A stretch of DNA of 64,000 nucleotides from Nitrosarchaeum sp. (lineage in GTDB: Archaea > Thermoproteota > Nitrososphaeria > Nitrososphaerales > Nitrosopumilaceae): the NCBI RefSeq assembly GCF_025699065.1, contig NZ_JAILWF010000001.1:87626-151625 (forward strand), in the 5' to 3' direction. The translations under genes and the position numbers were made by a program. The stretch's first letter is position 1, and each line of letters opens with the position of its first letter. The notes under the pieces were generated by a model. It worked only from the letters and a program-made list of their open reading frames with translations. It made no database searches and was not told where the DNA came from. Positions 35,901 to 43,129 of this stretch are shown here, piece after piece.

Positions 35901-37223
35901 TTGAACGATGATGAACTTGTCGCAAAATTAGAAGAAAGTATGCAACATAATTTGGGGGATTGGGGAAGAACCCAATACCTAATAGAAAGAATTCAAAAAG
36001 AGCAGGAGATTTTTCAATCGGATAAAAAATATCTAGATCGAATGCTAGCTGAAATTCAAAAAATTCATCAAAGGGATTTAGAAGGCAAGAATACAGAAAA
36101 AGTAAAACAACGAATTTTCGTTCAGGATTTAATCAAATGTGATAGATGTGAGTCAGAAATTGGTTTGGATCAAAGGGCAATAAGGAAAAAAAACTTTTGG
36201 TTTCACGAATTATGTTATAATGACATTCCAATATCCAGACAGATTGAAATTACAAAACAACCTATACATGAACAGACAAAAAAATATGACGATTATTTCA
36301 AAATTGAAGATAAGCCATTAGTGAATAAATTTTATCCATTTCAGATTATTTTTACATTATCTATGATGATTTCATTAATTGCATCAATCTACTTTCTCTT
36401 TGATAGAATTTTTTCAATTGTCATTTCCATTGTTTGTACTGCTCTCTTTATCGTAATCTATAAATCTCAATTTCAGATGTTTAACAATAAAAAATACAAC
36501 CAAACACATACATCATTAATTAAAACAGGCATTCCTGGTTTTGAATCATTGATTTCAAATGGCTTAAAGAAGAATAGCGCTATAATCATTTCAGGCCCAC
36601 CTGGCAGTGGAAAAACAACATTTGGCTTGCAATTCCTGTATTCTGGGGCACGTGACTTTGATGAGCCAGGCGTATACATAACAATGTCACAAAATATTGA
36701 TGAGATAAAAAATGACTGCAAATCATTTGGGTGGGATTTTGATGATTTAATCAACAAAGACAAAATCATGATGATTGATGCAAGACCGTTTAAGATTCAA
36801 GACGAGATTATTGGCAAAGATGATTCTCTGTACCGAGGAGAGCAGATGCCATTTGAGCATTTGACAAAGTTGTTGCTAAGCAGCATCAAAAGAATCGAAG
36901 CAAAAAGAGTGGTAATTGACTCTGTTACAATTCTTGCAATGCAGTATTTGGACAAATTTTACATGAGACAGGGATTGCAAGGAATGATTCAGGCATTAGA
37001 AAATTATGGCGTGACATCTCTGATAATATCAGAACATTCAGAAAACAACGAGATTCCTTTGGAATGGTTTGTTACATCAGGGATTATTCAAATGGATAAC
37101 CAAATAATAGAAAATACTCCAAGACAAACTATTCAAATCAAAAAACTTCGTGGAATCAAACACAGTCAGCAGATTCATCCAATAAGACTAGAAGTTGACG
37201 GCTTACATATCTTAGAAGCATAA
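35901..37223 (+). CDS. Membrane KaiC-like RecA-family ATPase with N-terminal Zn module
   Basis: 440 residues from the TTG at 35901, with a TATATATG element about 30 bases upstream. Residues 1-110 carry the GDWGRTQYL/SDKKYL helical block plus C80-x2-C83, WFH102-x2-C105 zinc motif, spaced exactly as in the GT2 synthase at 9619. Two membrane helices (about 146-166, 169-188) tether a KaiC-like ATPase domain (208-440) with Walker A GPPGSGKTT at 232-240 and a Walker-B-like VVIDSVTI. 512 bp of this domain are identical to the inverted copy at 44502-45013. Target unknown; probably a membrane-linked signalling ATPase. Confidence 0.85.
   Translation: MNDDELVAKLEESMQHNLGDWGRTQYLIERIQKEQEIFQSDKKYLDRMLAEIQKIHQRDLEGKNTEKVKQRIFVQDLIKCDRCESEIGLDQRAIRKKNFWFHELCYNDIPISRQIEITKQPIHEQTKKYDDYFKIEDKPLVNKFYPFQIIFTLSMMISLIASIYFLFDRIFSIVISIVCTALFIVIYKSQFQMFNNKKYNQTHTSLIKTGIPGFESLISNGLKKNSAIIISGPPGSGKTTFGLQFLYSGARDFDEPGVYITMSQNIDEIKNDCKSFGWDFDDLINKDKIMMIDARPFKIQDEIIGKDDSLYRGEQMPFEHLTKLLLSSIKRIEAKRVVIDSVTILAMQYLDKFYMRQGLQGMIQALENYGVTSLIISEHSENNEIPLEWFVTSGIIQMDNQIIENTPRQTIQIKKLRGIKHSQQIHPIRLEVDGLHILEA
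36580..37091 (+). repeat. 512-bp perfect inverted duplicate, copy A
   Basis: Checked line by line against the reverse complement of 44502-45013: no mismatch over 512 bases. It encodes the same 170-residue ATPase core in both KaiC-like genes. Both flanks diverge abruptly (residues before IIISGPPG and after SGIIQ). Copy separation about 7.4 kb, opposite orientation. Confidence 0.95.
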
Positions 37224-37282
37224 TCAAATATCAAAATATTTTATAATTTTAATCAAATTAAATAGAAAATTTGATGGTTTTC

Positions 37283-37906
37283 TTATATTCCGTATACTGT
37301 CTGAAGTATTGGACTTTGATTAATAACATTTTGTGTAAACTGGACATTTACTGTAACCTTGTTGTTTTTGATATCAATTTCCACATTGTCAAACAATGAC
37401 TTGTATTTGTCAGTCTTGCGTCCACTCGCAGATATCTCGTATCCATCTTTTATCAAGAGTCCATCTTCGATTAATGAATTGACTTTTCTATATCCTGATG
37501 TTTGAGGGATTTGTAATCTTTCGAGCATTTCCAAAATTGTCCATGACTCACCAATTGACGCATTTAGTATTTTTGATGTTTCATCATCACTGTATGCTTT
37601 TAAGATTGATTGTCCAATTGATGGCTCTGATATTGTAAATCTCTTTTGTGTCTGGTCTTTTTTTGATTTTATGCTGCACAGACTTTCAAGGAATTTTCTT
37701 TCTAGTCCCTCAGCTCCTGCTCCAAAAAATTCCCTCAATACAGAATCTAGTTTTTCAAACTCTTCCATTGACTGAGTTATTGATATACCATATCTCTCAA
37801 ATAATCTATCCTGTATCTTGTGAACCGTATTTTCACCAAGATTTTTTAGCATTGTTTTTTCAAGTGACTTTGCCAACAGTTGAGTAACGCCAGTCATGAT
37901 ATTCAT
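37283..37906 (-). CDS. Winged-helix transcriptional regulator-like protein
   Basis: 207 residues. The N-terminal 70 residues are helical (LLAKSLEKTMLKNLGENTV), and the C-terminal half has a winged helix at about 105-165 (NASIGESWTILEMLERLQIP, TSGYRKVNSLIEDGLL), then a short strand pair. The order resembles thaumarchaeal ArsR/MarR-like regulators. It directly precedes the RR gene in reverse order, stop to start about 36 bases, and may form an operon with it. Probably responds to the receiver. Confidence 0.8.
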   Translation of the reverse strand: MNIMTGVTQLLAKSLEKTMLKNLGENTVHKIQDRLFERYGISITQSMEEFEKLDSVLREFFGAGAEGLERKFLESLCSIKSKKDQTQKRFTISEPSIGQSILKAYSDDETSKILNASIGESWTILEMLERLQIPQTSGYRKVNSLIEDGLLIKDGYEISASGRKTDKYKSLFDNVEIDIKNNKVTVNVQFTQNVINQSPILQTVYGI

Positions 37907-37942
37907 TAGTTCATACTTTCATATTAATATTTTTTGGTTTAA

Positions 37943-38545
37943 TCAGGTTACAATCTCAGATAGTCTGCGAATGTGACTGGTGTCATTTCTGATTGCCAGA
38001 TTGATGGCTTTGCGCATCTCATCAGCATACTTGTCAAATTGCTTTTTGCTTTTTTTGATTATTTCACATTTTTCCACGACTGGCAATGCTTTGAAGTTCT
38101 TGTATTGCTCATAGTTAACTGTGCATGAATAAGATTTGGTTTCCCCTTTGAATTGATATTTTATGTCGAATGATGCCTGCTCTGAATTTCCAGTAAGACA
38201 GTCAATTATTGCTTTTTTTATTGCTTGGACAGCAAATGGTTTTCGAATTACCTGTACATTTAACGAGCTAAGAAATGGATGCATATATGCATTAGAATCG
38301 CCAGTAATTACTATTATCTTGGCATTAGAATTTATGTCCTTGATCTTCTCAATTGCATACAGTCCATCGTATCGTGGCATGTTCAAATCTGTAAAAACAA
38401 TATCTGGATGATGCTTTTTGTACATATTTACTGCATGACGGCCATCATTGGCAGTTGCAAGAACATTTACTTCGATCATACATAGCATATCACAAAATAC
38501 GCTAACAATATCTGGATCATCGTCCACTACGATACAACTTGTCAT
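37943..38545 (-). CDS. Response regulator receiver protein (RR1)
   Basis: 200 residues. Receiver domain 1-120 with acidic triad D8-D9-D10, phospho-acceptor Asp53 (VFTDLNMPRYDG), Thr81 and Lys102 (IRKPFA). The C-terminal 80 residues (FKGETKSYSCTVNYEQYKNF and a helix) form a small output of unknown function. It is similar to the receiver at 39199 (shared MPxYDGLYAI). Probably upstream of the winged-helix gene in one operon. Cognate kinase unknown. Confidence 0.88.
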   Translation of the reverse strand: MTSCIVVDDDPDIVSVFCDMLCMIEVNVLATANDGRHAVNMYKKHHPDIVFTDLNMPRYDGLYAIEKIKDINSNAKIIVITGDSNAYMHPFLSSLNVQVIRKPFAVQAIKKAIIDCLTGNSEQASFDIKYQFKGETKSYSCTVNYEQYKNFKALPVVEKCEIIKKSKKQFDKYADEMRKAINLAIRNDTSHIRRLSEIVT

Positions 38546-38610
38546 ATTGTATATACGACCTTATGACATAATAACTTATAATATATTCATACTTTTTATG
38601 AATATAAGAA

Positions 38611-38715
38611 TTGGTCAAAAAAGTTCAATGCCCTCATTGCTCAAAACGCCTGTCAGGGGAAGGCAACTTAAAAAGACATTTACGAACCATTCATAGATCA
38701 ATCAAGCAAGACTAA
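38611..38715 (+). CDS. 34-aa C2H2 zinc-finger protein
   Basis: TTG at 38611 to TAA at 38713-38715. VQCPHCSKRLSGEGNLKRHL continues with RTIH: C7-x2-C10-x12-H23-x4-H28, a textbook C2H2 finger with basic recognition helix, plus a basic tail (RSIKQD). It stops one base before the stop of the opposing RHH gene. Such single fingers occur in archaea and bind DNA or protein. Confidence 0.75.
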   Translation: MVKKVQCPHCSKRLSGEGNLKRHLRTIHRSIKQD

Positions 38716-38716
38716 A

Positions 38717-38860
38717 TTATTTCAGTCCCTTTTCTAGGATCTCATTTATGATTCTTGAAAAGCTGACAGAGGATGCAGATTCTCGCAGTTTTTTGGCTTG
38801 TAAATTTCGCAGTTTTTTTGCAATGTCACTGTTTAGCATTATGGTTATTCTTTCTGCCAT
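38717..38860 (-). CDS. 47-aa ribbon-helix-helix (CopG/Arc) DNA-binding protein
   Basis: Reverse strand ATG at 38860 to TAA at 38717-38719. MAERITIMLNSDIAKKLRNL starts with the typical RHH strand (RITIML), followed by two helices ending SFSRIINEILEKGLK. It would bind DNA as a dimer. The end is one base from the C2H2 gene stop, so two tiny regulators converge. Candidate palindromes lie upstream at 38896-38913 and 38937-38954. Confidence 0.75.
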   Translation of the reverse strand: MAERITIMLNSDIAKKLRNLQAKKLRESASSVSFSRIINEILEKGLK

Positions 38861-39198
38861 TACAAACCATACGATTAGATATTATTTTGAATTATGTAAA
38901 CTCACTTGTTTACCAAAATGTCAAAGAAATTAGAATATTTCCAAATATGGAAATGCATGTATGAAACATTACAATAAATAATCATTTAGAACGGTCTCTA
39001 GTTTTTTCGTTTAGTTTTTGGACTAAAATTGAGTGCTTTTCTAGATCTAATTTCAAATTGAAATGATAAGTTTATTCAAAAAAATCACAAAATCTGTTTA
39101 CGTCTAAAATTTAACTCAAAAGTAAGATTCTAGCATATAAAATATGTAATAAATTAATCTAACGCAAAATTAATAATATAATAATGTAATAAGAAAAT
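38861..39198. other. Regulatory gap with palindromes between RHH and RR2
   Basis: No gene of size. ATTTCCAAATATGGAAAT (38937-38954) is a palindrome with 7-base arms, and GTAAACTCACTTGTTTAC (38896-38913) has 5-base arms; both are upstream of the RHH start and could be its operators. The right end is a very AT-rich promoter for RR2. Confidence 0.45.
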
Positions 39199-39579
39199 AT
39201 GGTCAATTGTGTAGTCATTGATGATGATGAAATGACTCTAAAGGTTTTTTGCAATCTGTTAAACGACAATGAAATTAATGTTGTCGGAAGAGGCAGAAAT
39301 GGAAAGGAGGCTGTAGATTTATACAAAAAATACAATCCAGACATAATTTTCATTGATTTTGTTATGCCAAAATATGATGGGCTATATGCAATATTAAATA
39401 TCAAAAAATTTCACTCAGATGCAAAAATCATAATTGTTACAGGAGTAGACAAACTAAGTGAATCATACGTTCACGATATACTACAAGTAAGCGGTGTCAT
39501 TTACAAACCATTTGATTTAAAAACATTAAAAGAGATCATTGATACGACATTGTTAGAATTGAACATATTAGAGCAATGA
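39199..39579 (+). CDS. Response regulator receiver (RR2, CheY-like)
   Basis: 126 residues, receiver only. D8-D9-D10 acidic cluster, phospho-acceptor Asp53 (IFIDFVMPKYDG), Thr81 and Lys103 (IYKPFD). Close paralogue of RR1 (37943-38545) with no output domain; the shared block MPKYDGLYAI suggests recent duplication within this regulatory island. Likely a phosphorylatable single-domain signal protein. Confidence 0.9.
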   Translation: MVNCVVIDDDEMTLKVFCNLLNDNEINVVGRGRNGKEAVDLYKKYNPDIIFIDFVMPKYDGLYAILNIKKFHSDAKIIIVTGVDKLSESYVHDILQVSGVIYKPFDLKTLKEIIDTTLLELNILEQ

Positions 39580-39617
39580 AAATTTTTAATATTAAATTTT
39601 AGATTTTTGTTAAATAA

Positions 39618-39713
39618 TTAGATTTGAATTTGATTATATTTTATTAATTCACTTACTTTGTAAAATAAATTATTTATTATCTTGGAGATGTTTTTTATTT
39701 CAATAACAGGCAT
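39618..39713 (-). CDS. Possible 31-aa ORF in AT-rich gap
   Basis: Reverse strand ATG at 39713 to TAA at 39618. It reads MPVIEIKNISKIINNLFYKV, helical and plausible, but without further support. The rest of 39580-39818 is very AT-rich and appears to hold only promoter or terminator sequence. Confidence 0.25.
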   Translation of the reverse strand: MPVIEIKNISKIINNLFYKVSELIKYNQIQI

Positions 39714-39818
39714 GTAATAAAAATGGATTTTAAAATATTTACAAACTTGAGCTAGAAAATAAAAACTAGATACAAAACATCAGAAGAACTTATGAATATG
39801 TGAACTTCAAAATCATAT

Positions 39819-40013
39819 GTGAATCAATGCAAGAACATCTGCAAGAAATATCCGCAAGGAAACAGGAGTAGAATATACAGAGATGGAGGTAGTTTTTGTA
39901 GAAACTGTGACTATTATTTTGAAGAATCAATAATACGATGTCCTTGTTATAACACATTGGTAAGACATTCCACTAGAAACAGAAAAAATCATGAAATGTT
40001 GCAGAGAATATGA
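39819..40013 (+). CDS. 64-aa Cys-rich thaumarchaeal-type protein
   Basis: GTG at 39819. Two Cys pairs open the protein (MNQCKNICKKYPQGNRSRIY; SFCRNCDYYF), then CPCYNTL, and a basic tail (VRHSTRNRKNHEMLQ). The CKNICKKY start and CPC block resemble a multi-copy family of small zinc-ribbon proteins that I associate with marine thaumarchaea (recollection, not checked). Nucleic-acid binding is likely from the basic tail. Function unknown. Confidence 0.7.
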   Translation: MNQCKNICKKYPQGNRSRIYRDGGSFCRNCDYYFEESIIRCPCYNTLVRHSTRNRKNHEMLQRI

Positions 40014-40041
40014 GATAATTTGGAGGTTGAAGAGTTAGAAA

Positions 40042-40362
40042 ATGAAGACAGACTCTAAGATAATAATTTCAATTGACAAACAATTTTACAGTGAAAATGA
40101 TGAAATTAGAATTCATGTATGGTTTAACCACGAGTTTTACACATATGCGACATTGACTATTCTCAGTCCTGCAGGCATAACAATTGATTCTGCTGGATTA
40201 AAAACTGATACCAAAACTACTGAAACGTTTGCGTTTACCTGTGGTGGTCCGTTTATGTTTGAAAACGGATGCTATACCATCAGGGTCCAATGTGAAAATG
40301 TCATATCTGAAAATATGTTTGAATATTACAATTCCAAAAATAGACTCAAACCTAAATTGTGA
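40042..40362 (+). CDS. Hypothetical Ig-like (MG2-type) beta-sandwich protein
   Basis: 106 residues, beta-rich, no signal peptide seen. IISIDKQFYSENDEIRIHVW opens like macroglobulin/bacterial Ig-type domains, followed by TYATLTILSPAGITIDS and TFAFTCGGPFMFENGCYTI. Two Cys could form a disulfide. It is similar in style to domains in secreted thaumarchaeal proteins. The start at 40042 has no SD. Function unknown. Confidence 0.65.
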   Translation: MKTDSKIIISIDKQFYSENDEIRIHVWFNHEFYTYATLTILSPAGITIDSAGLKTDTKTTETFAFTCGGPFMFENGCYTIRVQCENVISENMFEYYNSKNRLKPKL

Positions 40363-40370
40363 ATAGTAAA

Positions 40371-40444
40371 TGCCAGCGGGGGGATTTGAACGCCCGACGG
40401 CCCGGTCTTCAGCCGAGTGCTCTCCCAGGCTGAGCTACGCTGGC
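40371..40444 (-). tRNA. tRNA-Phe (anticodon GAA)
   Basis: 74-nt cloverleaf on the minus strand. Acceptor GCCAGCG/CGCTGGC (7 bp) with discriminator A73; D-arm GCTC...GAGC; anticodon stem CTCGG/CCGGG with loop CTGAAGA giving anticodon GAA; 5-nt variable loop; T-arm GGGCG-TTCAAAT-CCCCC. T-stem pair 52-62 is C-C, a mismatch. CCA is not encoded. No intron. Confidence 0.95.
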
Positions 40445-40581
40445 ACAACAAATTTGCTTTAGCTTGAGGAATTAAAAGTTGTCTTTATCACCAAACATAG
40501 TAAAAAAACACAAGATCATGATGAGATAATCAGGGATTAAACAATTAATCAAGATGCAACTAAAATCAATAAAATGTAAAT

Positions 40582-40701
40582 TTAATCAGAGGATAATTTT
40601 TTCAGCTTATTTTGAACTGCTTCTTGTATTTCCTTTTCCAATTTTTCTTGTTCTTCTACAAGCATTTTCTTCATTGCCTTTTCGACATAGTTTTTACCCA
40701 T
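40582..40701 (-). CDS. 39-aa charged helical miniprotein
   Basis: Reverse strand ATG at 40701 to TAA at 40582. MGKNYVEKAMKKMLVEEQEK continues as one long Glu/Lys helix (EIQEAVQNKLKKLSSD), probably a coiled-coil monomer unit. No cysteine. Function unknown; the frame is clean and unopposed. Confidence 0.6.
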   Translation of the reverse strand: MGKNYVEKAMKKMLVEEQEKLEKEIQEAVQNKLKKLSSD

Positions 40702-40849
40702 TTTGCTTCAACATATTATGAAATAGGTAAGAAATAAGGACATCGAATTTTCATGAGAATTTCAATGTCATTATAGCAATTTATGCAATATGCATGATTA
40801 ATGTTTGGCGATTTGATCATAAATGAAAGTATTATTCATTAATTGCTAA

Positions 40850-41386
40850 TCAGACTTTCCAAATTATGTCTTTTTTTCCACTTCTTTTATTTAAAACACG
40901 CCCCAATACAAAAAAAAGATCAGATAAACGATTTACATACTTGATACAGTTGTCGTTGATTTTTTCTTCTTCACTTAGCATTATGATGAATGTTTCAGCT
41001 CTTCGTGTTACAGTTCGAATATGATGTAGTTGTGATGCTAAAATCGTTCCACCAGGCAAGATAAAATTGGTCAAAGGAACTAATTCGGATTCATATTTAT
41101 CAATATTTTTCTCTAAATTCGATATCATATCTGTAGTAACTCTATTTTTTTTATCTTCTAATTTAGGATTAGAAAGATCAGCTCCAATTACAAATAATTC
41201 ATTTTGAATTAAATTTAGTAAAATAGCAATATCTTTATCGATTTCATATGATTGTATAATACCCAACAATGCATTTGTTTCATCAATTGCACCGTACGCT
41301 ATAATTCGTGGGTTTGATTTTGATACCCTCAAATTACCTTGTAAACCAGTAGTTCCATCATCGCCAGTCTTTGTATATATTTTCAA
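40850..41386 (-). CDS. ATP:cob(I)alamin adenosyltransferase (PduO type)
   Basis: 178 residues. Makes adenosylcobalamin from cob(I)alamin and ATP. The PduO-type start IYTKTGDDGTTGL is the ATP-binding loop, GAIDETNALLGI the trimer contact, and TVTRRAE carries the conserved Arg/Arg-Glu of the active site. Thaumarchaea need adenosylcobalamin for methylmalonyl-CoA mutase in carbon fixation (group knowledge). Single-gene transcription unit on the minus strand. Confidence 0.92.
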   Translation of the reverse strand: MKIYTKTGDDGTTGLQGNLRVSKSNPRIIAYGAIDETNALLGIIQSYEIDKDIAILLNLIQNELFVIGADLSNPKLEDKKNRVTTDMISNLEKNIDKYESELVPLTNFILPGGTILASQLHHIRTVTRRAETFIIMLSEEEKINDNCIKYVNRLSDLFFVLGRVLNKRSGKKDIIWKV

Positions 41387-41571
41387 TAACGTATGAAAAA
41401 TCGATTAAACTATTATGTTGTTCGAATTATTTATTATGGCATACTTGTAAATGCAATAGTTGTACGGATTTTTCACATGTCATGATTCAGAATTTGATAA
41501 AAATCACAAAATAACTCAAATCATTATTGCAGATCTTAAAATCCATCATCATATTAAACAATTTTAAAGCC

Positions 41572-42102
41572 TTGATTATTGATTTTTTTAACACATCTGC
41601 AAAATTAAAAAAAATACCTCGTCAGGGATGGATTGATAAATTATTGATAAATGATCCAGAATCTGTAGCAGAACACACTTTTTCAATGGCAGTAATTGGA
41701 ATGATTTTTGCAGATTTAGAAGGATACAATACAGAAAAAATTTTAAAAATTATCCTATTACACGACATAGCAGAGGCTGTAATTGGAGATATCACTCCAG
41801 AAAAAATGCCAATACAAAGAAAAACAAAATTAGAAAATAATGCAATGAAAAAAATTCTCAGTAATTTACCAAAGAAGTTACAGAAACAATACAATGAACT
41901 TTGGATTGAATATCAATTAAATCACTCTAAAGAGGCTCAATTAGTTCATCAAATAGACAAATTAGAAATGGCATTACAGGCAAAAACCTATTCAAATGAA
42001 GGACATTCTGAAAAATCATTGGCCTCATTTTTTAAGACTGCAGAAAACGAAATTAGAGATCCAAAGTTAATAGAGATATTTAAAAAAATAGTATCCAAAT
42101 AA
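41572..42102 (+). CDS. HD-domain hydrolase (YfbR/HDDC2-like)
   Basis: 176 residues from the TTG at 41572, or 191 from a TTG at 41527; ATATTAAAC about 25 bases before 41572 favours the shorter form. The HD metal motif is intact: H in AEHTFSMAVIG, then LLHDIAEAVIGDITP. This matches the HD_3/5'-deoxynucleotidase YfbR-like family, which removes phosphate from nucleoside monophosphates. It precedes a short helical gene by four bases. Confidence 0.85.
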   Translation: MIIDFFNTSAKLKKIPRQGWIDKLLINDPESVAEHTFSMAVIGMIFADLEGYNTEKILKIILLHDIAEAVIGDITPEKMPIQRKTKLENNAMKKILSNLPKKLQKQYNELWIEYQLNHSKEAQLVHQIDKLEMALQAKTYSNEGHSEKSLASFFKTAENEIRDPKLIEIFKKIVSK

Positions 42103-42106
42103 CGAT

Positions 42107-42334
42107 ATGTCTGAAAAAAGCAAAGACAAATTAATTGAAGCGCAAAAACAAATCATAGGTATACTTTTTGAGGTAATCAAACGATTACAAGCAAATAATG
42201 ATCTTGATGATGAGTATTTTCAAATTATCTCATCTGAAGATAAATCAAAAAAAGAAAGACTAGAAAAAATCCTAATTGAGAGAGAAGAGAACGCAAAAAT
42301 TGTGGGACGTTTATTAGAGCAATTAGAAATTTGA
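42107..42334 (+). CDS. Hypothetical 75-aa helical protein
   Basis: 75 residues, entirely charged helix (EAQKQIIGILFEVIKRLQAN, SKKERLEKILIEREE). No Cys or membrane part. The start is four bases after the HD gene stop, so co-transcribed. Could be a small dimerising partner. Function unknown. Confidence 0.65.
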   Translation: MSEKSKDKLIEAQKQIIGILFEVIKRLQANNDLDDEYFQIISSEDKSKKERLEKILIEREENAKIVGRLLEQLEI

Positions 42335-42350
42335 TATTGATTTTAAAGTA

Positions 42351-42632
42351 CTAATCATCTGAAATAATTTTCAGTCTTGCTGTTTGTTCAAACTTGTCTT
42401 GAACATAGTGAGAAAGGTTGATCACTCGGACTCTTGTCTGCTTATTTGTCCAACTACCCTCATTTTCAAACCATGATTCAATATCATCAACATCATATCT
42501 TTCACCACTCTTTAGTATAGTTTTGAAAATTAATTTTATCTCTTCTATGTCTTGCTCTTTTAGATTATTTTTGTCCTCCACTAATGTGGTAATTTCGTTT
42601 AATTTTATAATTACATTGTTTGTAAGAGGCAT
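42351..42632 (-). CDS. Hypothetical 93-aa protein
   Basis: 93 residues. Helical N-terminal half (NNVIIKLNEITTLVEDKNNL), then RYDVDDIESWFENEGSWTNK and a C-terminal helix (RVRVINLSHYVQDKFEQTA). It could be a small winged-helix-like or protein-binding domain; no definite family. Convergent with the previous gene, its stop 16 bases away. Confidence 0.65.
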   Translation of the reverse strand: MPLTNNVIIKLNEITTLVEDKNNLKEQDIEEIKLIFKTILKSGERYDVDDIESWFENEGSWTNKQTRVRVINLSHYVQDKFEQTARLKIISDD

Positions 42633-42706
42633 GATTCTATCAAATTAAGAAGATATAACAGTCTTTTGAGATATTGTTTTTATAACAATCAAATCTTCTT
42701 TGAGTC

Positions 42707-43054
42707 GTGCAGTATTTTCAAGCCTTAAAAACAGGACAAAAAAGAGTGGCAGAAGCTAGAGAATATCTTAACAAACTGACTAATGGAAAAGCAATGCCTG
42801 CACTGGCACTACGAGATAACAAATCAAACGTCTGGGACCCAGTTGGTGAGGAAAATCTTTATGCATTTGTTGATGAATCTGCAGGATTTGTGTTAACAGA
42901 TAACAGCGGGTACATACTTGCTTTGGTTGACAAATATGGTATTTCTAAAACAATTGTTCAAGGGGTAACTAAAACACAAAAAGAAATCTTGGAGCAATCA
43001 TTTCAAAAAGACAACATTCCAGAATACAAAGGCAAGGTAACTCTACCAGTATAA
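42707..43054 (+). CDS. Hypothetical 115-aa protein
   Basis: 115 residues from the GTG at 42707 (leaderless). A helical N-terminus (FQALKTGQKRVAEAREYL) is followed by beta strands (AMPALALRDNKSNVWDPVG; LYAFVDESAGFVLTDNSGY; YILALVDKYGI). The mixed fold could be PAS- or SCP-like, but no motif is diagnostic. No signal or Cys. It precedes the OCD gene by 75 bases. Confidence 0.7.
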   Translation: MQYFQALKTGQKRVAEAREYLNKLTNGKAMPALALRDNKSNVWDPVGEENLYAFVDESAGFVLTDNSGYILALVDKYGISKTIVQGVTKTQKEILEQSFQKDNIPEYKGKVTLPV

Positions 43055-43129
43055 TTGAAATTTTTTTACCAAAAATAGTCAAATAAAATCAGCGTAAAGC
43101 TTTTGTTATCATCAGATTTAGAATAACAA

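Noticed and set aside
40371-40444. tRNA as integration site
   Set aside because: No duplicated tRNA 3' end, integrase or shift in base composition next to it.
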